Assembly: GCA_031291845.1 (NCBI GenBank) | Contig: JARLIH010000014.1 | Location: forward strand, 1 to 50,836 | Direction: 5' to 3' | From: Isosphaeraceae bacterium | GTDB lineage: Bacteria; Planctomycetota; Planctomycetia; Isosphaerales; Isosphaeraceae | Length of the DNA: 50,836 bases | Shown: positions 34,985 through 43,915 of the stretch, one piece after another | Position numbering within the stretch: the first letter of the stretch is position 1 | How the letters are laid out: the number at the start of each line of letters is the position of its first letter | Notes under the pieces: generated by a model | What the model saw: only the letters and a program-made list of their open reading frames with translations | The model's database searches: none | Told to the model about the DNA's origin: nothing | Position numbers and translations under genes: made by a program

Positions 34985-35455
34985 CTATTCTCCTGGGCGC
35001 GCCAGCAGCAGTCCGGGACCGTAGTCGCGGATCGCCGTCAAGCGCATGCGCGAGACCACCTGCGCCGCCTCCTCGGCCTTCCGGCAATCCACGACGATCC
35101 GTGGCCAACGCTCGTCGAGCCGCAGCAGCGAAGGCGGCAGAATGCCCTGTGCCATGTAGTAGCGCTGGATCCGGCTGAACCCCTCGGGAGAGGAGTCGGA
35201 CCACAGGGTCGCGCTGGGCTGCTCGGAAAAGTAGCCGACGTCCCGCTCGCCGCCGAGATCGCCGGCCAGGTCCCGGTAACGGTGCGCCAGGTCCCCGTCG
35301 AGCTCCTCGGTGGTCATGCGGACCAGCAACACCCAGCGCGTGCGTGCCTGCCAGCTCCCGGCGAGCTCACGCCGAGACCGCTCGACCACGCGCGACGCCG
35401 ACTGCACCAGCAACGCAGCGAGAAAGGCCCACGAGTGGTACGGGTGGATTCTCAT
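34985..35455 (-). CDS. Conserved-looking small protein paired with the GT39-like gene
   Basis: A 156-aa protein. A weakly hydrophobic N-terminus (about 8-20) may anchor it. The rest alternates strand/helix with DVGYFSEQPSATL, RIQRYYMAQGILPP, RIVVDCRKAEEA and a final RDYGPGLLLARP. I do not recognise it by name; this sequence style is often seen next to GT39-like membrane proteins, so an accessory role in that reaction is a guess. It starts 9 bases after the upstream gene's stop and ends 11 bases before the GT39-like start, so the three are clearly one operon. Confidence 0.7.
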   Translation of the reverse strand: MRIHPYHSWAFLAALLVQSASRVVERSRRELAGSWQARTRWVLLVRMTTEELDGDLAHRYRDLAGDLGGERDVGYFSEQPSATLWSDSSPEGFSRIQRYYMAQGILPPSLLRLDERWPRIVVDCRKAEEAAQVVSRMRLTAIRDYGPGLLLARPGE

Positions 35456-35464
35456 GAATCGACC

Positions 35465-36421
35465 TCAACACCCAGGGGGCGTCTTCTCGTTTTCGACGGC
35501 CGGGATCTCCCGATCGTGAAAGATGCGGTAGCTTTCCCTGAAATCCGGTGACCCCAGGAGGAGCGGGGCCGAAAAAACCTCCTCGTTCTGGTGCCGCATA
35601 CGCAGCTTCATATCGGTGTACCGCGCCAGGCCGTACTGCCACGCGGGAGCGGCCGTGCCGGGAGCTTTGCGGGCTTCAACGATCAGAATGGCTTCCGGGT
35701 CGGTCCCCGCCGAGCTCACGAAGGCGAACACACCGCCGTCAAGCACGTCGGGATCGCTGCTCTCGTAGCGGTAGAGCGGCTGCGGCAAGAGCCGAAGGTC
35801 CCAGGTCCGCTTCTCCTGGTCCTGGGTCGTCCCGGAGAACTCACGCGTCAACGCGCGCATCTGGACGAGCCGCTGCGCGGGCGATTGCGCGGGGGCGGGC
35901 GCACGCGGTATCGCCGCCAAGGAGATTCCCGGTGCGCGCGGTGCCCACGTCTGAGCTCCCGATTCCGCTGCGCCCTTCCGGGTCACATCCAGCACCGTGG
36001 TCGCCAACGAGTGGAGTTCGTGGACGAGCCCCCGGGGGCCCTTGGAGGGGAACGAGAATGCAGTCCCGACCACCTCCGCGCGTCCGCGACACGTCCAGAC
36101 GAAAACGGCCCCGTCCTGCCCCCCCGCGCGCAGGGGGTTCGACCAGAGATAGACCGGCTTCGGACGCAGGACCGCCTTCTCTGCACGACTCGCGTCCCTG
36201 TAGATCGTGTACCCTTCCATTTCGTGGGTATAGATATCAAGAAGCCGTTCATGCTTCGTCTGGCTTCCCGGGTCGTCCTTCTCCGCGCCGCTCGGAAGAG
36301 CCTGCCCGAGCAAGCCGGGAAGCAAAGCCAGCACTGCGACTACGATCCGCCCGCCACGCCACGACGCGGCCATTTGTGCCGAACGATCAATAACGGTACT
36401 ATAATTTCGTATCATAATCAT
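35465..36421 (-). CDS. Exported or membrane-anchored protein, unknown function
   Basis: A 318-aa protein. One hydrophobic segment (about 26-43, IVVAVLALLPGLLGQAL) is preceded by a basic stretch, giving a signal peptide or anchor. The mature part is beta-rich with many Trp and Tyr residues (YTIYRDASRAEKAVLRPKPVY, GAVFVWTCRGRAEVVGTAFS, KRTWDLRLLPQPLYRYES). No family recognised. I chose the ATG at 36421 because GGAGA lies nine bases upstream; a start at 36373 would give a more standard signal peptide. First gene of a three-gene operon. Confidence 0.7.
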   Translation of the reverse strand: MIMIRNYSTVIDRSAQMAASWRGGRIVVAVLALLPGLLGQALPSGAEKDDPGSQTKHERLLDIYTHEMEGYTIYRDASRAEKAVLRPKPVYLWSNPLRAGGQDGAVFVWTCRGRAEVVGTAFSFPSKGPRGLVHELHSLATTVLDVTRKGAAESGAQTWAPRAPGISLAAIPRAPAPAQSPAQRLVQMRALTREFSGTTQDQEKRTWDLRLLPQPLYRYESSDPDVLDGGVFAFVSSAGTDPEAILIVEARKAPGTAAPAWQYGLARYTDMKLRMRHQNEEVFSAPLLLGSPDFRESYRIFHDREIPAVENEKTPPGC

Positions 36422-36523
36422 GTTCAGTTTCTCCAGGAGCTTACACCCCTGGCTAACAACGAGCTGCACCATTCGGGCTCAGAATGGCCAGGGACTACAC
36501 CCCCGATATCCGCGACGGTTCGC

Positions 36524-38533
36524 CTATTTCTCTTCCTGTAGAACGGTTGCTGTACCTGCCTTCGGCGGCCGGTGGGAGCGGTCGCTGCAAAAGATGACGT
36601 ACCGCCCGTCCGGCGATCCGGCCAGATCGGTGATCGCCTTGTCGTGGCCTACGCGCTCGAGTCGTCTGGGCGGACCTGGTCGACCTTTTTGAATCGAGTA
36701 CAGTGCCAGGTCCTTCCGCTTCTCACCGACAAAGATGCAGCGCTCCGTCGCGGCCGAGTAAATCGGGTAAGAGGGGTCGACGGCGAGTGCGTTCTCCTGC
36801 TTCCAGAGGGTTTCCTTGACCGTCGCCGCGTCGGGGTTGCTCAGGTCCACGAGCGCGATGCTCTCGGCGAAGTGGTGCGTCCCAAGGACTGTCACGATCG
36901 TCCCGTCTCCGGCCCAGCTCGGCACGGAGAACACCTCCTGGCCGGGGATGGTCAGCGGCTGGGTGCGACCGGTCTCGACGTCCAACAGGGCCAGCGTCGT
37001 GGGCTCCGGGGGCGTGTTGAACGCGCTGACGAGGAGTTGTCGACCGTCCGGTGCCCATTTCGCTCGCCCGTACCCTCCGAGGCGACGGCGTTCCGAGCCG
37101 TCGGAGTTCATGAGCCACACGCCGGCCTCCGCGCCCGGTGCCGCGCCCGCATTCATGATGAACGCGATCCGCCGGCCATCGGGGGACAGCGAAGGGCAAT
37201 TACCGGGCCCGAGGTCGGCCTGCACCAGCCGGCCGTCAGCCCGGGCGATCGACCTGAGGTGCGTCTGGTTCCAGTTCGCCTTCGGGGTCGCGTCAAAGAG
37301 GATCCGATTGCCGGCTGCGGCCCACCACGAGGAGCCGCAATGCGTGCGCCCCGGGTCCGGCTCGTCAGCGACGAGCGTGACGTCGCCTCGATCGACGTCG
37401 AGCAGGTAGAGACCGTTCCGCTCGGGGGCCGGCGAGGGCTTAGCCGGGTGGGCCTTGAGCAGCTCGACGAACTGGCCGACGGTCGTGGAGGTCGCCGAAG
37501 CGTCCGCCGCCTGGTCCTCACGTCCTTCCGGCTCGCCGTTGATGGCCAGCCCTGTGCGCAACGGCGGGAGAGCGTTTTCGGTCCCATTGGCCGTACCGGC
37601 GTCGGGCTCGTTGGTGAGGTTCGTCGACCGCTGTCCCACCGCGGTCCCCCCCTGCGACCGCGCCAGCACCAGGGCCCCGGTCCCGACTGCGCCGACGATC
37701 AAGACGACGCCGGAGACCCACTTCAGCTTGACGAGGAACGCAGACATCATCACCTCTCGGACCAACCGGGCAACGACGCCCGAGACGCAACCGGTCGACA
37801 CCGCCTTCGCGGCCGCGACCTGCATGGCCGACGTCACGGTCTTTTCCAGCAGTTTGGGCGAGCGGGCGGCCTCCGACAGCGTCGATTGCAGGGCCACGGC
37901 CAGGAAACCGGCCGGCAGCGCGACCCCGCGTCGAACCAGGCGGGCGCGCATCAGCTCGCGGGCCTTGGACAGGCGACTACGGACCGTGCCAATCGGCCAC
38001 TGCAAGCGCTGCGCGGCCTCCTCGTACGACTGGTCCTGGAAGTAGCAGAGGCAGACCGGTATCCGGTACTTTTCCGGCAACCGGCTCACCTCCTCGTCCA
38101 GCACGCGCCTCAGGTCGAGCCATTCCCCTGCGCGCGATTCCGACGCTGGCACGGCCTCGTCCTCCACCCGCGCTACCTCGCGACGCTGCCGGCGCCGCAC
38201 GTGACTCCGGGTGCGCACCGCCACACGATAGGCCACCCCGTAGAGCCAGTTGCCCAGCAGGTCTCGGTCGCGAACCCTGCTCGCTTTCCGGACGAGGATC
38301 AGGAAGGTGGCCTGGAACGCATCCTCCACGTCGTCCGGGTCGTCGAGCATCCGCCGGCAGACACCAAGGACCATCGGCCCGAACCGGGAGACGATCGCCT
38401 CGAACGCCGACTCATCGCCCCGCGAGACGAAGCGCTCGAGCAATCGGCCTTCGTCCGCGCCGGCAACGGTCCCCCTGCCGAACAGACCATGAATCTGCCG
38501 GAACAAGGCACCGTTCCGCCTGTCGACCGTCAT
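36524..38533 (-). CDS. ECF sigma factor with transmembrane helix and C-terminal beta-propeller
   Basis: A 669-aa protein. Sigma region 2 (about 43-85, FGPMVLGVCRRMLDDPDDVEDAFQATFL) and region 4 (about 140-187, LPEKYRIPVCLCYFQ, RLQWPIGTVRSRLSKARE) are followed by a helical linker, one membrane helix (about 270-292), a spacer, and WD40/TolB-like propeller repeats (SLSPDGRRIAFIMNAGA, KWAPDGRQLLVSA, AGSPDGRYVIFCSDRS). ECF sigma factors with such extensions are known in planctomycetes. The layout suggests a sigma factor held at the membrane with an outer sensor, needing cleavage or a conformational signal. GGGAGG five bases before the ATG at 38533. Divergent from the FHA-PilZ gene. Confidence 0.85.
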   Translation of the reverse strand: MTVDRRNGALFRQIHGLFGRGTVAGADEGRLLERFVSRGDESAFEAIVSRFGPMVLGVCRRMLDDPDDVEDAFQATFLILVRKASRVRDRDLLGNWLYGVAYRVAVRTRSHVRRRQRREVARVEDEAVPASESRAGEWLDLRRVLDEEVSRLPEKYRIPVCLCYFQDQSYEEAAQRLQWPIGTVRSRLSKARELMRARLVRRGVALPAGFLAVALQSTLSEAARSPKLLEKTVTSAMQVAAAKAVSTGCVSGVVARLVREVMMSAFLVKLKWVSGVVLIVGAVGTGALVLARSQGGTAVGQRSTNLTNEPDAGTANGTENALPPLRTGLAINGEPEGREDQAADASATSTTVGQFVELLKAHPAKPSPAPERNGLYLLDVDRGDVTLVADEPDPGRTHCGSSWWAAAGNRILFDATPKANWNQTHLRSIARADGRLVQADLGPGNCPSLSPDGRRIAFIMNAGAAPGAEAGVWLMNSDGSERRRLGGYGRAKWAPDGRQLLVSAFNTPPEPTTLALLDVETGRTQPLTIPGQEVFSVPSWAGDGTIVTVLGTHHFAESIALVDLSNPDAATVKETLWKQENALAVDPSYPIYSAATERCIFVGEKRKDLALYSIQKGRPGPPRRLERVGHDKAITDLAGSPDGRYVIFCSDRSHRPPKAGTATVLQEEK

Positions 38534-38930
38534 CAACACCTCCCGACGTCGCCGTACATCAGGAGTACTGCACGCACTCGAACTCCGGTTCTCGATTTTT
38601 ACCAGATTTCGCGAAATCGCGCGGTCCCTCCCCGCGCGGACCCGTCCGGGCGCTTCCCACAGGCATCGCGCACGTCGTTCGCGGTGCGCCCCCCGACGAA
38701 GGGGAGGGCGAACGACCACGCAGGCCCGCCTGTGCGTAACCCCAGCGCTAACGGCTCACGGTCTCGCCCGAATCCAGTGGTTTTTTGACAACCCATCCGG
38801 CGAGACATAGGGTTGTGGCGTCGGGGCGAGGACCTCAGGCGCACCGTCCGGCCCGCGTTTTGTTTGTCTGTGGGGGCCCTGCTTCGCCACCAGGGACTTG
38901 GTCGGTGCGTCCTGACGCGAGCCACATGCA
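38534..38930. other. Divergent intergenic region between sigma and FHA-PilZ genes
   Basis: 397 bases with no gene. It carries the sigma gene's ribosome site at its left edge and a plus-strand promoter candidate at 38785-38813. No palindromic operator was recognised. Confidence 0.45.
38785..38813 (+). promoter_or_regulatory. Promoter candidate of the FHA-PilZ gene
   Basis: Perfect TTGACA, a 17-base spacer and TAGGGT (only 3/6). The start point would be near 38820, 111 bases before the ATG. The strong -35 with a weak -10 could indicate an activator or an alternative sigma factor. Confidence 0.4.
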
Positions 38931-40535
38931 ATGAATTCACTCCTGGAAGCCTGCGGCGCGACGAGCCCCTGGGAGCTGGCCGTCGAGACCAGCGGCGCGC
39001 CGCTGCCTGAAAGTTCTCCCTTCGATCAGCCGTTTCTCGTCATCGGACAGGACGCGGGGACGGACTTACGCCTGGTCCACAAGGATGTGAGCGCGCGGCA
39101 CGCGTTTCTTCAGTGGATCGGCGGTCGCGTCCATGTCCTCGATCTGGGGAGCCGAACCGGCGTCCTGTACGAGGGCCGCCGCCAACGTACGGGGTGGCTC
39201 GACCCGGGACAGACGGTCCGCATCGGCCCCTATCGGATCGCTGTCGCGGCCGGCCCGGACACACGCACAACGAATGAGGCCGGCGTTCTCCCCGCGCTGG
39301 CGCTTGATATCAAGCTCAGGGGAATCCGCTCGGTAACAGCGCGGGCCGAGGGACACCTCGCCATCCTGGGCAGCGCGGCCGACTGCGAGGTGCGCCTGCT
39401 CGACCCCGCGATCACGAACTACCACTGCGCGGTGGTCAACACGCCGCGCGGGTCGTGGATCGTCGACCTCCTGGGCGCGGGGGGGATCACGGTCAACGGC
39501 GCAAGCGTCCGCTGGGCCCGGCTTGCGGAAGGGGATACGATCGCTGTCGGCCGGTCGACCGTCCGGGTCGCGCGAATCGAGTGGCCGCAAGACGCGCCGG
39601 GCGAGGAAACGCCGCCTCCGCAGAAAGCCGCGGCCGATCCCCCGAACATCGTCGAGCCGGCCGCAACGCTGCCGGACGCGCGGGCCACGCGTGAGGAAAC
39701 GCCGCCTCCCGCGCCCGAGCAATACGCACAGCCTTTACCCCGCGCTCAGCCGGAGCCGCTCGACGTGCCGTCACAGCCGGACGCCGAGCCTGACCGCGCT
39801 CCCGAGCCACGCATGCTCGGTTTCTTCTCGCCCTGGAGGAGAACGCCGGTCCCCAACCGCGCGGCGGCTGCCCCCGCGCCCGTTGAAGCACGCTCGGAAG
39901 AGCTGCCGCCAACGTCGACGCCGGCCCCGGTGTGGCGAAGCGAGCCCGCCGCGGAGACGACCGCGTGGGAGGAGCCGTCTCCGCCGAGCATGCCGCGAGA
40001 CGAGCCGACGTATTCGAGGTCGGCGTGGTCTTCGCCGCCCCCGTACGATCCGGCACCCGCGAGCCCGCAAGGCTCGGAACGCCGGGGATCTTGCCGCTAC
40101 CCCGTTGCCGCGAGGAAGGCGCAGATCTCGTGGTGGGAAACGGCCGCGACACAGCCCGCGGGGCGACTCGGCCAAGGTGGCGGGGGAACCGCGGTCTCGA
40201 CCCGCGCGCAATCACTGCGCGGCGGGGCTTCGGCCGTGGCATCCCGCGACAACGAGACAAGCAGCAAGGAAGGGCCGCAGAACCGAACCGTCGCGGTTTC
40301 AATGGTCGACGTCAGTCACGCGGGGCTGGCCGTTCTGAGCCCGATCGTGCCCCCGCGCGGGGAGCGCGTCTGGTTCCGGCTTGATAACGAGCAAGCCGTC
40401 GACTGGGTCGAGCTGTCCGCGGTGGGAGCCGCGCCCGGCGGCGGCGGACAGCACATCGTGCGCTTCGCTTTCCGGGAGACGTGTCCGTACGACCTGTTCA
40501 AGATCCTGGTCTTTAGCGGACCGCCCCGACCGTGA
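38931..40535 (+). CDS. FHA-FHA-PilZ signalling protein
   Basis: A 534-aa cytoplasmic protein. The first FHA domain (about 35-108) has DLRLVHKDVSARHAFLQW and DLGSRTGVLYEG; the second (about 128-215) has SAADCEVRLLDPAITNYHC and GGITVNGASV. These fold types bind phosphothreonine peptides. A Pro/Ala/Glu-rich linker (about 218-380) follows, then a C-terminal PilZ domain: ERRGSCRYPV supplies the R-x3-R and DVSHAG the D-x-S-x2-G motif that bind cyclic di-GMP, ahead of a beta-barrel-like end. A 60-residue Gly/Ser-rich insert splits the PilZ domain between these motifs. It could join kinase and c-di-GMP signals. A second PilZ gene follows 79 bases later. Confidence 0.82.
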   Translation: MNSLLEACGATSPWELAVETSGAPLPESSPFDQPFLVIGQDAGTDLRLVHKDVSARHAFLQWIGGRVHVLDLGSRTGVLYEGRRQRTGWLDPGQTVRIGPYRIAVAAGPDTRTTNEAGVLPALALDIKLRGIRSVTARAEGHLAILGSAADCEVRLLDPAITNYHCAVVNTPRGSWIVDLLGAGGITVNGASVRWARLAEGDTIAVGRSTVRVARIEWPQDAPGEETPPPQKAAADPPNIVEPAATLPDARATREETPPPAPEQYAQPLPRAQPEPLDVPSQPDAEPDRAPEPRMLGFFSPWRRTPVPNRAAAAPAPVEARSEELPPTSTPAPVWRSEPAAETTAWEEPSPPSMPRDEPTYSRSAWSSPPPYDPAPASPQGSERRGSCRYPVAARKAQISWWETAATQPAGRLGQGGGGTAVSTRAQSLRGGASAVASRDNETSSKEGPQNRTVAVSMVDVSHAGLAVLSPIVPPRGERVWFRLDNEQAVDWVELSAVGAAPGGGGQHIVRFAFRETCPYDLFKILVFSGPPRP

Positions 40536-40614
40536 GGGCGCTGCGCCCCCCCTGCGGAACCGGACCGAGGCGGCCCTCCAAAACATACGTTTTTCGGAAA
40601 GGCGGCACACGCTG

Positions 40615-41055
40615 ATGGACGCTGAGCGCGAGTCGAACCCCATCCGCTCCTCGTCCCTGCCGGAGGGCCAGGAAGACCGGCGCGGCGGGTCCCGGTACAA
40701 CGTCGTCGAGGACCAGTCGTGGCTCGGCTGGTGGGACGGCCCTTCCTTCGTGACAACCCCCAGCCGGATCCTCGACCTGAGCCTCCGGGGCGCCCTGCTC
40801 CACGTCGAGGCCCTGCCGGGTCCGGGTAAGGCCGTCTGGTTCTGCCCTCCCACCGCCGCCACGCCCGATTGGCTGGAGGCCACCGTCGTCCAGTCGAGGA
40901 ACACGCCCCATGGCCCGGCTGAGGCCCGGATCGCGTTCCGCCGGCTCCTGCCGTACGAAACCTTCCAGAGCCTGGTGTACGGCAACGACCGGTTGGGCCC
41001 GCCGGACGTGGAAACGCACTGGGCGGCGGCCGAGTTCGAGCCGGACGACTGCTGA
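40615..41055 (+). CDS. PilZ domain protein
   Basis: A 146-aa single-domain protein. DRRGGSRYNV (21-30) gives the R-x3-R and LDLSLRGALLH near 51-60 the D-x-S-x2-G c-di-GMP-binding motif. The end block AEARIAFRRLLPYETFQSLVYG resembles the end of the PilZ domain in the upstream protein (IVRFAFRETCPYDLFKILVF), so the two genes probably come from a domain duplication. Same strand, 79 bases downstream of the FHA-PilZ gene, so likely co-transcribed. Confidence 0.8.
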   Translation: MDAERESNPIRSSSLPEGQEDRRGGSRYNVVEDQSWLGWWDGPSFVTTPSRILDLSLRGALLHVEALPGPGKAVWFCPPTAATPDWLEATVVQSRNTPHGPAEARIAFRRLLPYETFQSLVYGNDRLGPPDVETHWAAAEFEPDDC

Positions 41056-41173
41056 TCGCGCATCCCGTGCGCCCGCACCCGTTTCGGCCGGCTTCCGGAA
41101 GCGTTACGATGTCGGGCCGTCCTCTCGCCGCCGAGGGGCCGTTCCCCGCCGTGCCCCGCCGGAATGCCTCGGG

Positions 41174-42571
41174 ATGCTCCAGCGCCGCCTTCGACTCCTG
41201 CAAGCCGTCAGCCTGAACATGTCGACGATGGTGGGGATGGGGCCGTTCATCACCATCCCCGCGCTGGTGGGCAGCCTCGGCGGCCCTCAAGCCCTTCTGG
41301 GCTGGTTCCTCGGCGCACTCGTCGCGCTCTGCGACGGCCTGGTCTGGAGCGAGCTCGCGGCGGCTTTCCCCGGCTCCGGGGGCACGTACCACTTCTTCGA
41401 CGCCATCTACGGCGACACGCGCGTCGGCCGTTTGCTCAAGTTCTTGTTCGTCTGGCAGTTCCTTTTCAGCGCACCGCTCGAAGTCGCCACCGGAGCGATC
41501 GGCCTCGCTCAGTACATCGGCTATCTCTGGCCTGCGCTCAAGGGAACGGCCTGGCGCGTGAGTGCCGAGCTTCCCGGGCTCGGCTCCGTCGACTGGCGGG
41601 TTGGCTGGAGCCAGGTCCTGGCCATGGGCGTACTGGGTGCGATCACCGTGCTCGCCTACCGCCGCATCGAGGTCGCCGGGCGGCTCCTCGTCATCCTCTG
41701 GCTCGGGATGCTCGCCACCGTAGCCCTGGTCATCGTGGCGGGCTTTTCGAACTTTGACCACCGGCTTGCGTTCGATTTCCCTCCCGACGCGTGGGCCCTC
41801 GACCGTCACCTGTTCTTCGGGCTGGGGGGAGCGCTGGGCATCGCCATGTACGACTACCTCGGCTACTACCAGGTTTGCTACCTGGGGGACGAGGTTGCCG
41901 ACCCCGAGCGCACCCTGCCCCGGTCGATCATGATCTCAGTCCTGGTGATCGCGCTGGCGTACATCGTCATGAACGCCGGCATCCTCGGCGTGCTCCCGTG
42001 GAGGGACGTGGTCCGTTCGGAGCATGTGGCGACCGACATGGTACTGAAGCTTTACGGCCAGTCGGCCGCGCGGGTCGTGACGTGGCTCATCGTCTGGTCG
42101 GCGGTCGCGTCGACCTTCGGGGCGCTTCTGGGCTACAGCCGGGTCCCCTACGCCGCAGCGCGGGCGGGCCATTTCTTCCGGGGCCTGGCGAAAACGCACC
42201 CGCGGGGCAACTTCCCGCACCGCTCGCTCCTGGCGGTCAGCGCGCTGGCCACCCTGGCCTGCCTGGCCGACCTCGGTACCGTAATCGCTGCGCTACTGAC
42301 CTCGCGAATCCTGGTGCAGTTCGGCGGCCAGATTGCGACGGTGTTCTACGTGAGAAGCCGGCCCGACCTCGCCGCACAGCTTCGGTTCCGGATGGCGCTG
42401 TTCCCCCTCCCCACGATCATCGCGCTCGCCGGCTGGCTCTACGTATTCGGTACGTCGGAGTTCCGTACCGTGCTCTACGGCCTTGTCTCACTCGGGCTCG
42501 GCCTCGCGGTCTTCGCGCTGTGGGACCATGCGTCAGCCAGGCCCCGAAAACGTCCCGCTACGTCCGCGTGA
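41174..42571 (+). CDS. APC family amino acid permease
   Basis: A 465-aa transporter with about 12 membrane segments. The amino acid-polyamine-organocation signature is seen in the first helix (NMSTMVGMGPFITIPALVG) and in WSELAAAFPGSGGTYHFF of helices 2-3, with AMYDYLGYYQVCYLGDEVADPERTLPRSI in the middle. It would import an amino acid or polyamine by proton coupling; the substrate is not visible. It follows the PilZ genes by 118 bases on the same strand. The start at 41174 is the first Met before the first helix. Confidence 0.85.
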   Translation: MLQRRLRLLQAVSLNMSTMVGMGPFITIPALVGSLGGPQALLGWFLGALVALCDGLVWSELAAAFPGSGGTYHFFDAIYGDTRVGRLLKFLFVWQFLFSAPLEVATGAIGLAQYIGYLWPALKGTAWRVSAELPGLGSVDWRVGWSQVLAMGVLGAITVLAYRRIEVAGRLLVILWLGMLATVALVIVAGFSNFDHRLAFDFPPDAWALDRHLFFGLGGALGIAMYDYLGYYQVCYLGDEVADPERTLPRSIMISVLVIALAYIVMNAGILGVLPWRDVVRSEHVATDMVLKLYGQSAARVVTWLIVWSAVASTFGALLGYSRVPYAAARAGHFFRGLAKTHPRGNFPHRSLLAVSALATLACLADLGTVIAALLTSRILVQFGGQIATVFYVRSRPDLAAQLRFRMALFPLPTIIALAGWLYVFGTSEFRTVLYGLVSLGLGLAVFALWDHASARPRKRPATSA

Positions 42572-42701
42572 CGGAAGCTTTTGGTAAGCGCCGGCCAGGT
42601 GCTGCGCTCTATCCGCGCAGTAATCCGGGTGTGCCACCCCGATCATGCTGCCGCCCTGAACTGGGACGCCGACAGACGAGCACCCAGGCTTTTGTTGCCA
42701 A

Positions 42702-43862
42702 TCAGGTCCGGATCTGCCACCAGCGCACCCGCGCGTACGTGCCGAAACCGATGAGGGGGGCCCACGACGAGAGCTCGGGCGGGATAACAGCGTTACTGCC
42801 GAGGTACGATCCGATGAAGCTGGTCGCGTAGAACAACGCCGAAGTTCCCAGCGCAAGCCCCAGGTTGACAAACATGTTCCGCCCATACCCTCCGAGCACC
42901 AAAGGGAGGCTCATGAACATGAGAACCATGCTCAACACGGGTCGGAGCAACCGGCCGTGGAGGAACACGGCGATGTCGAGCTTCTGCGCTTCGTTCGATG
43001 GCAGGGAAATGCCGCGGATCAGGTCGACGGTTGTCGCGAACTGAAACCATTCGGAGCGCCGGGTGATCGACTGGAAGTCGAGATCCGAACGAAGGAAATA
43101 GACGTCTCCCGCAGGGACGGCCTTGTTGCCGAACGGCAAGGGGAGGCCCCTCAGGTCCGTCACGGGAACGACCAGGCTGTCTTCACCCGGTGGGTGGGCC
43201 TCATCGAACGGCGGGTCGAGGGTCGAGCCGACGGTCAACCACCCTCCCTTCAACGGCGACGTCGGGTGCCCCAGAGGGATGTAGCGCGCCTCGCTCCCTT
43301 CCAGCTCGCGGATCTCGCCCGTGACCCCGACCGGGAGCGTGGCGTTGAAGCCGACGATGGAATTCGTGGCGCGATCGGCGTCGCGGCCGTGAATGTAAAT
43401 GCGACTGGAATCGTAGGCGCCGTGGACTTCGACCTTCCCCTTGCCGTCGTCGGCGTGCACCCGCTGCAGTTCGTCGGCGCACCGGGCCATGATCACTTCC
43501 TGGTTGATGACCGACAGGACACTGACGATGAGCGCCGAGACCAGAACCGGGCGGATGACCCGTTGGGTGCTCAGGCCGGCCGCCAGCATCGCGAGGAGCT
43601 CGTTATTCCGCTGCATCCACGTGACCGTGAAAATCGCCGCCATCATGCTGATGACGCCGCACAGGCGGTCGTAGAACTGGCTCATATGCACCAGGTAGTA
43701 GCGGCCCATGATCCAGATGAGCTCGACCCCGGACGCGCGCTTCAGGAACTCGTCGAAGTTCGAGAAGGCGTCGATCACGACGTTCAGCCCCACCAGCGCG
43801 GTGAAGCAGATCAGGTAAGCCTTGAGAAAGGCCCAGTACCGCTCGCGATCGAGGATTCGCAC
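42702..43862 (-). CDS. lptG: LPS export permease LptG
   Basis: A 386-aa member of the LptF/LptG (YjgP/YjgQ) family, half of the LptB2FG transporter that pulls LPS from the inner membrane toward the outer membrane. Three N-terminal membrane helices (about 10-125), a periplasmic jellyroll-like domain (about 135-290) and three C-terminal helices (about 300-380) match the family layout. It begins 53 bases downstream of lptF. LptB is not in the window. Its presence means this organism probably makes an LPS-type outer leaflet. Confidence 0.88.
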   Translation of the reverse strand: MRILDRERYWAFLKAYLICFTALVGLNVVIDAFSNFDEFLKRASGVELIWIMGRYYLVHMSQFYDRLCGVISMMAAIFTVTWMQRNNELLAMLAAGLSTQRVIRPVLVSALIVSVLSVINQEVIMARCADELQRVHADDGKGKVEVHGAYDSSRIYIHGRDADRATNSIVGFNATLPVGVTGEIRELEGSEARYIPLGHPTSPLKGGWLTVGSTLDPPFDEAHPPGEDSLVVPVTDLRGLPLPFGNKAVPAGDVYFLRSDLDFQSITRRSEWFQFATTVDLIRGISLPSNEAQKLDIAVFLHGRLLRPVLSMVLMFMSLPLVLGGYGRNMFVNLGLALGTSALFYATSFIGSYLGSNAVIPPELSSWAPLIGFGTYARVRWWQIRT

Positions 43863-43915
43863 CGTCGGCTCTCCTACACCAGGAAGAAGGAGATGTGCCC
43901 AAGGTCAAACGCCGG

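Noticed and set aside
36572..38788. 738-codon plus-strand frame opposite the sigma-propeller gene
   Set aside because: Arg-rich mirror of a gene with unmistakable sigma motifs.
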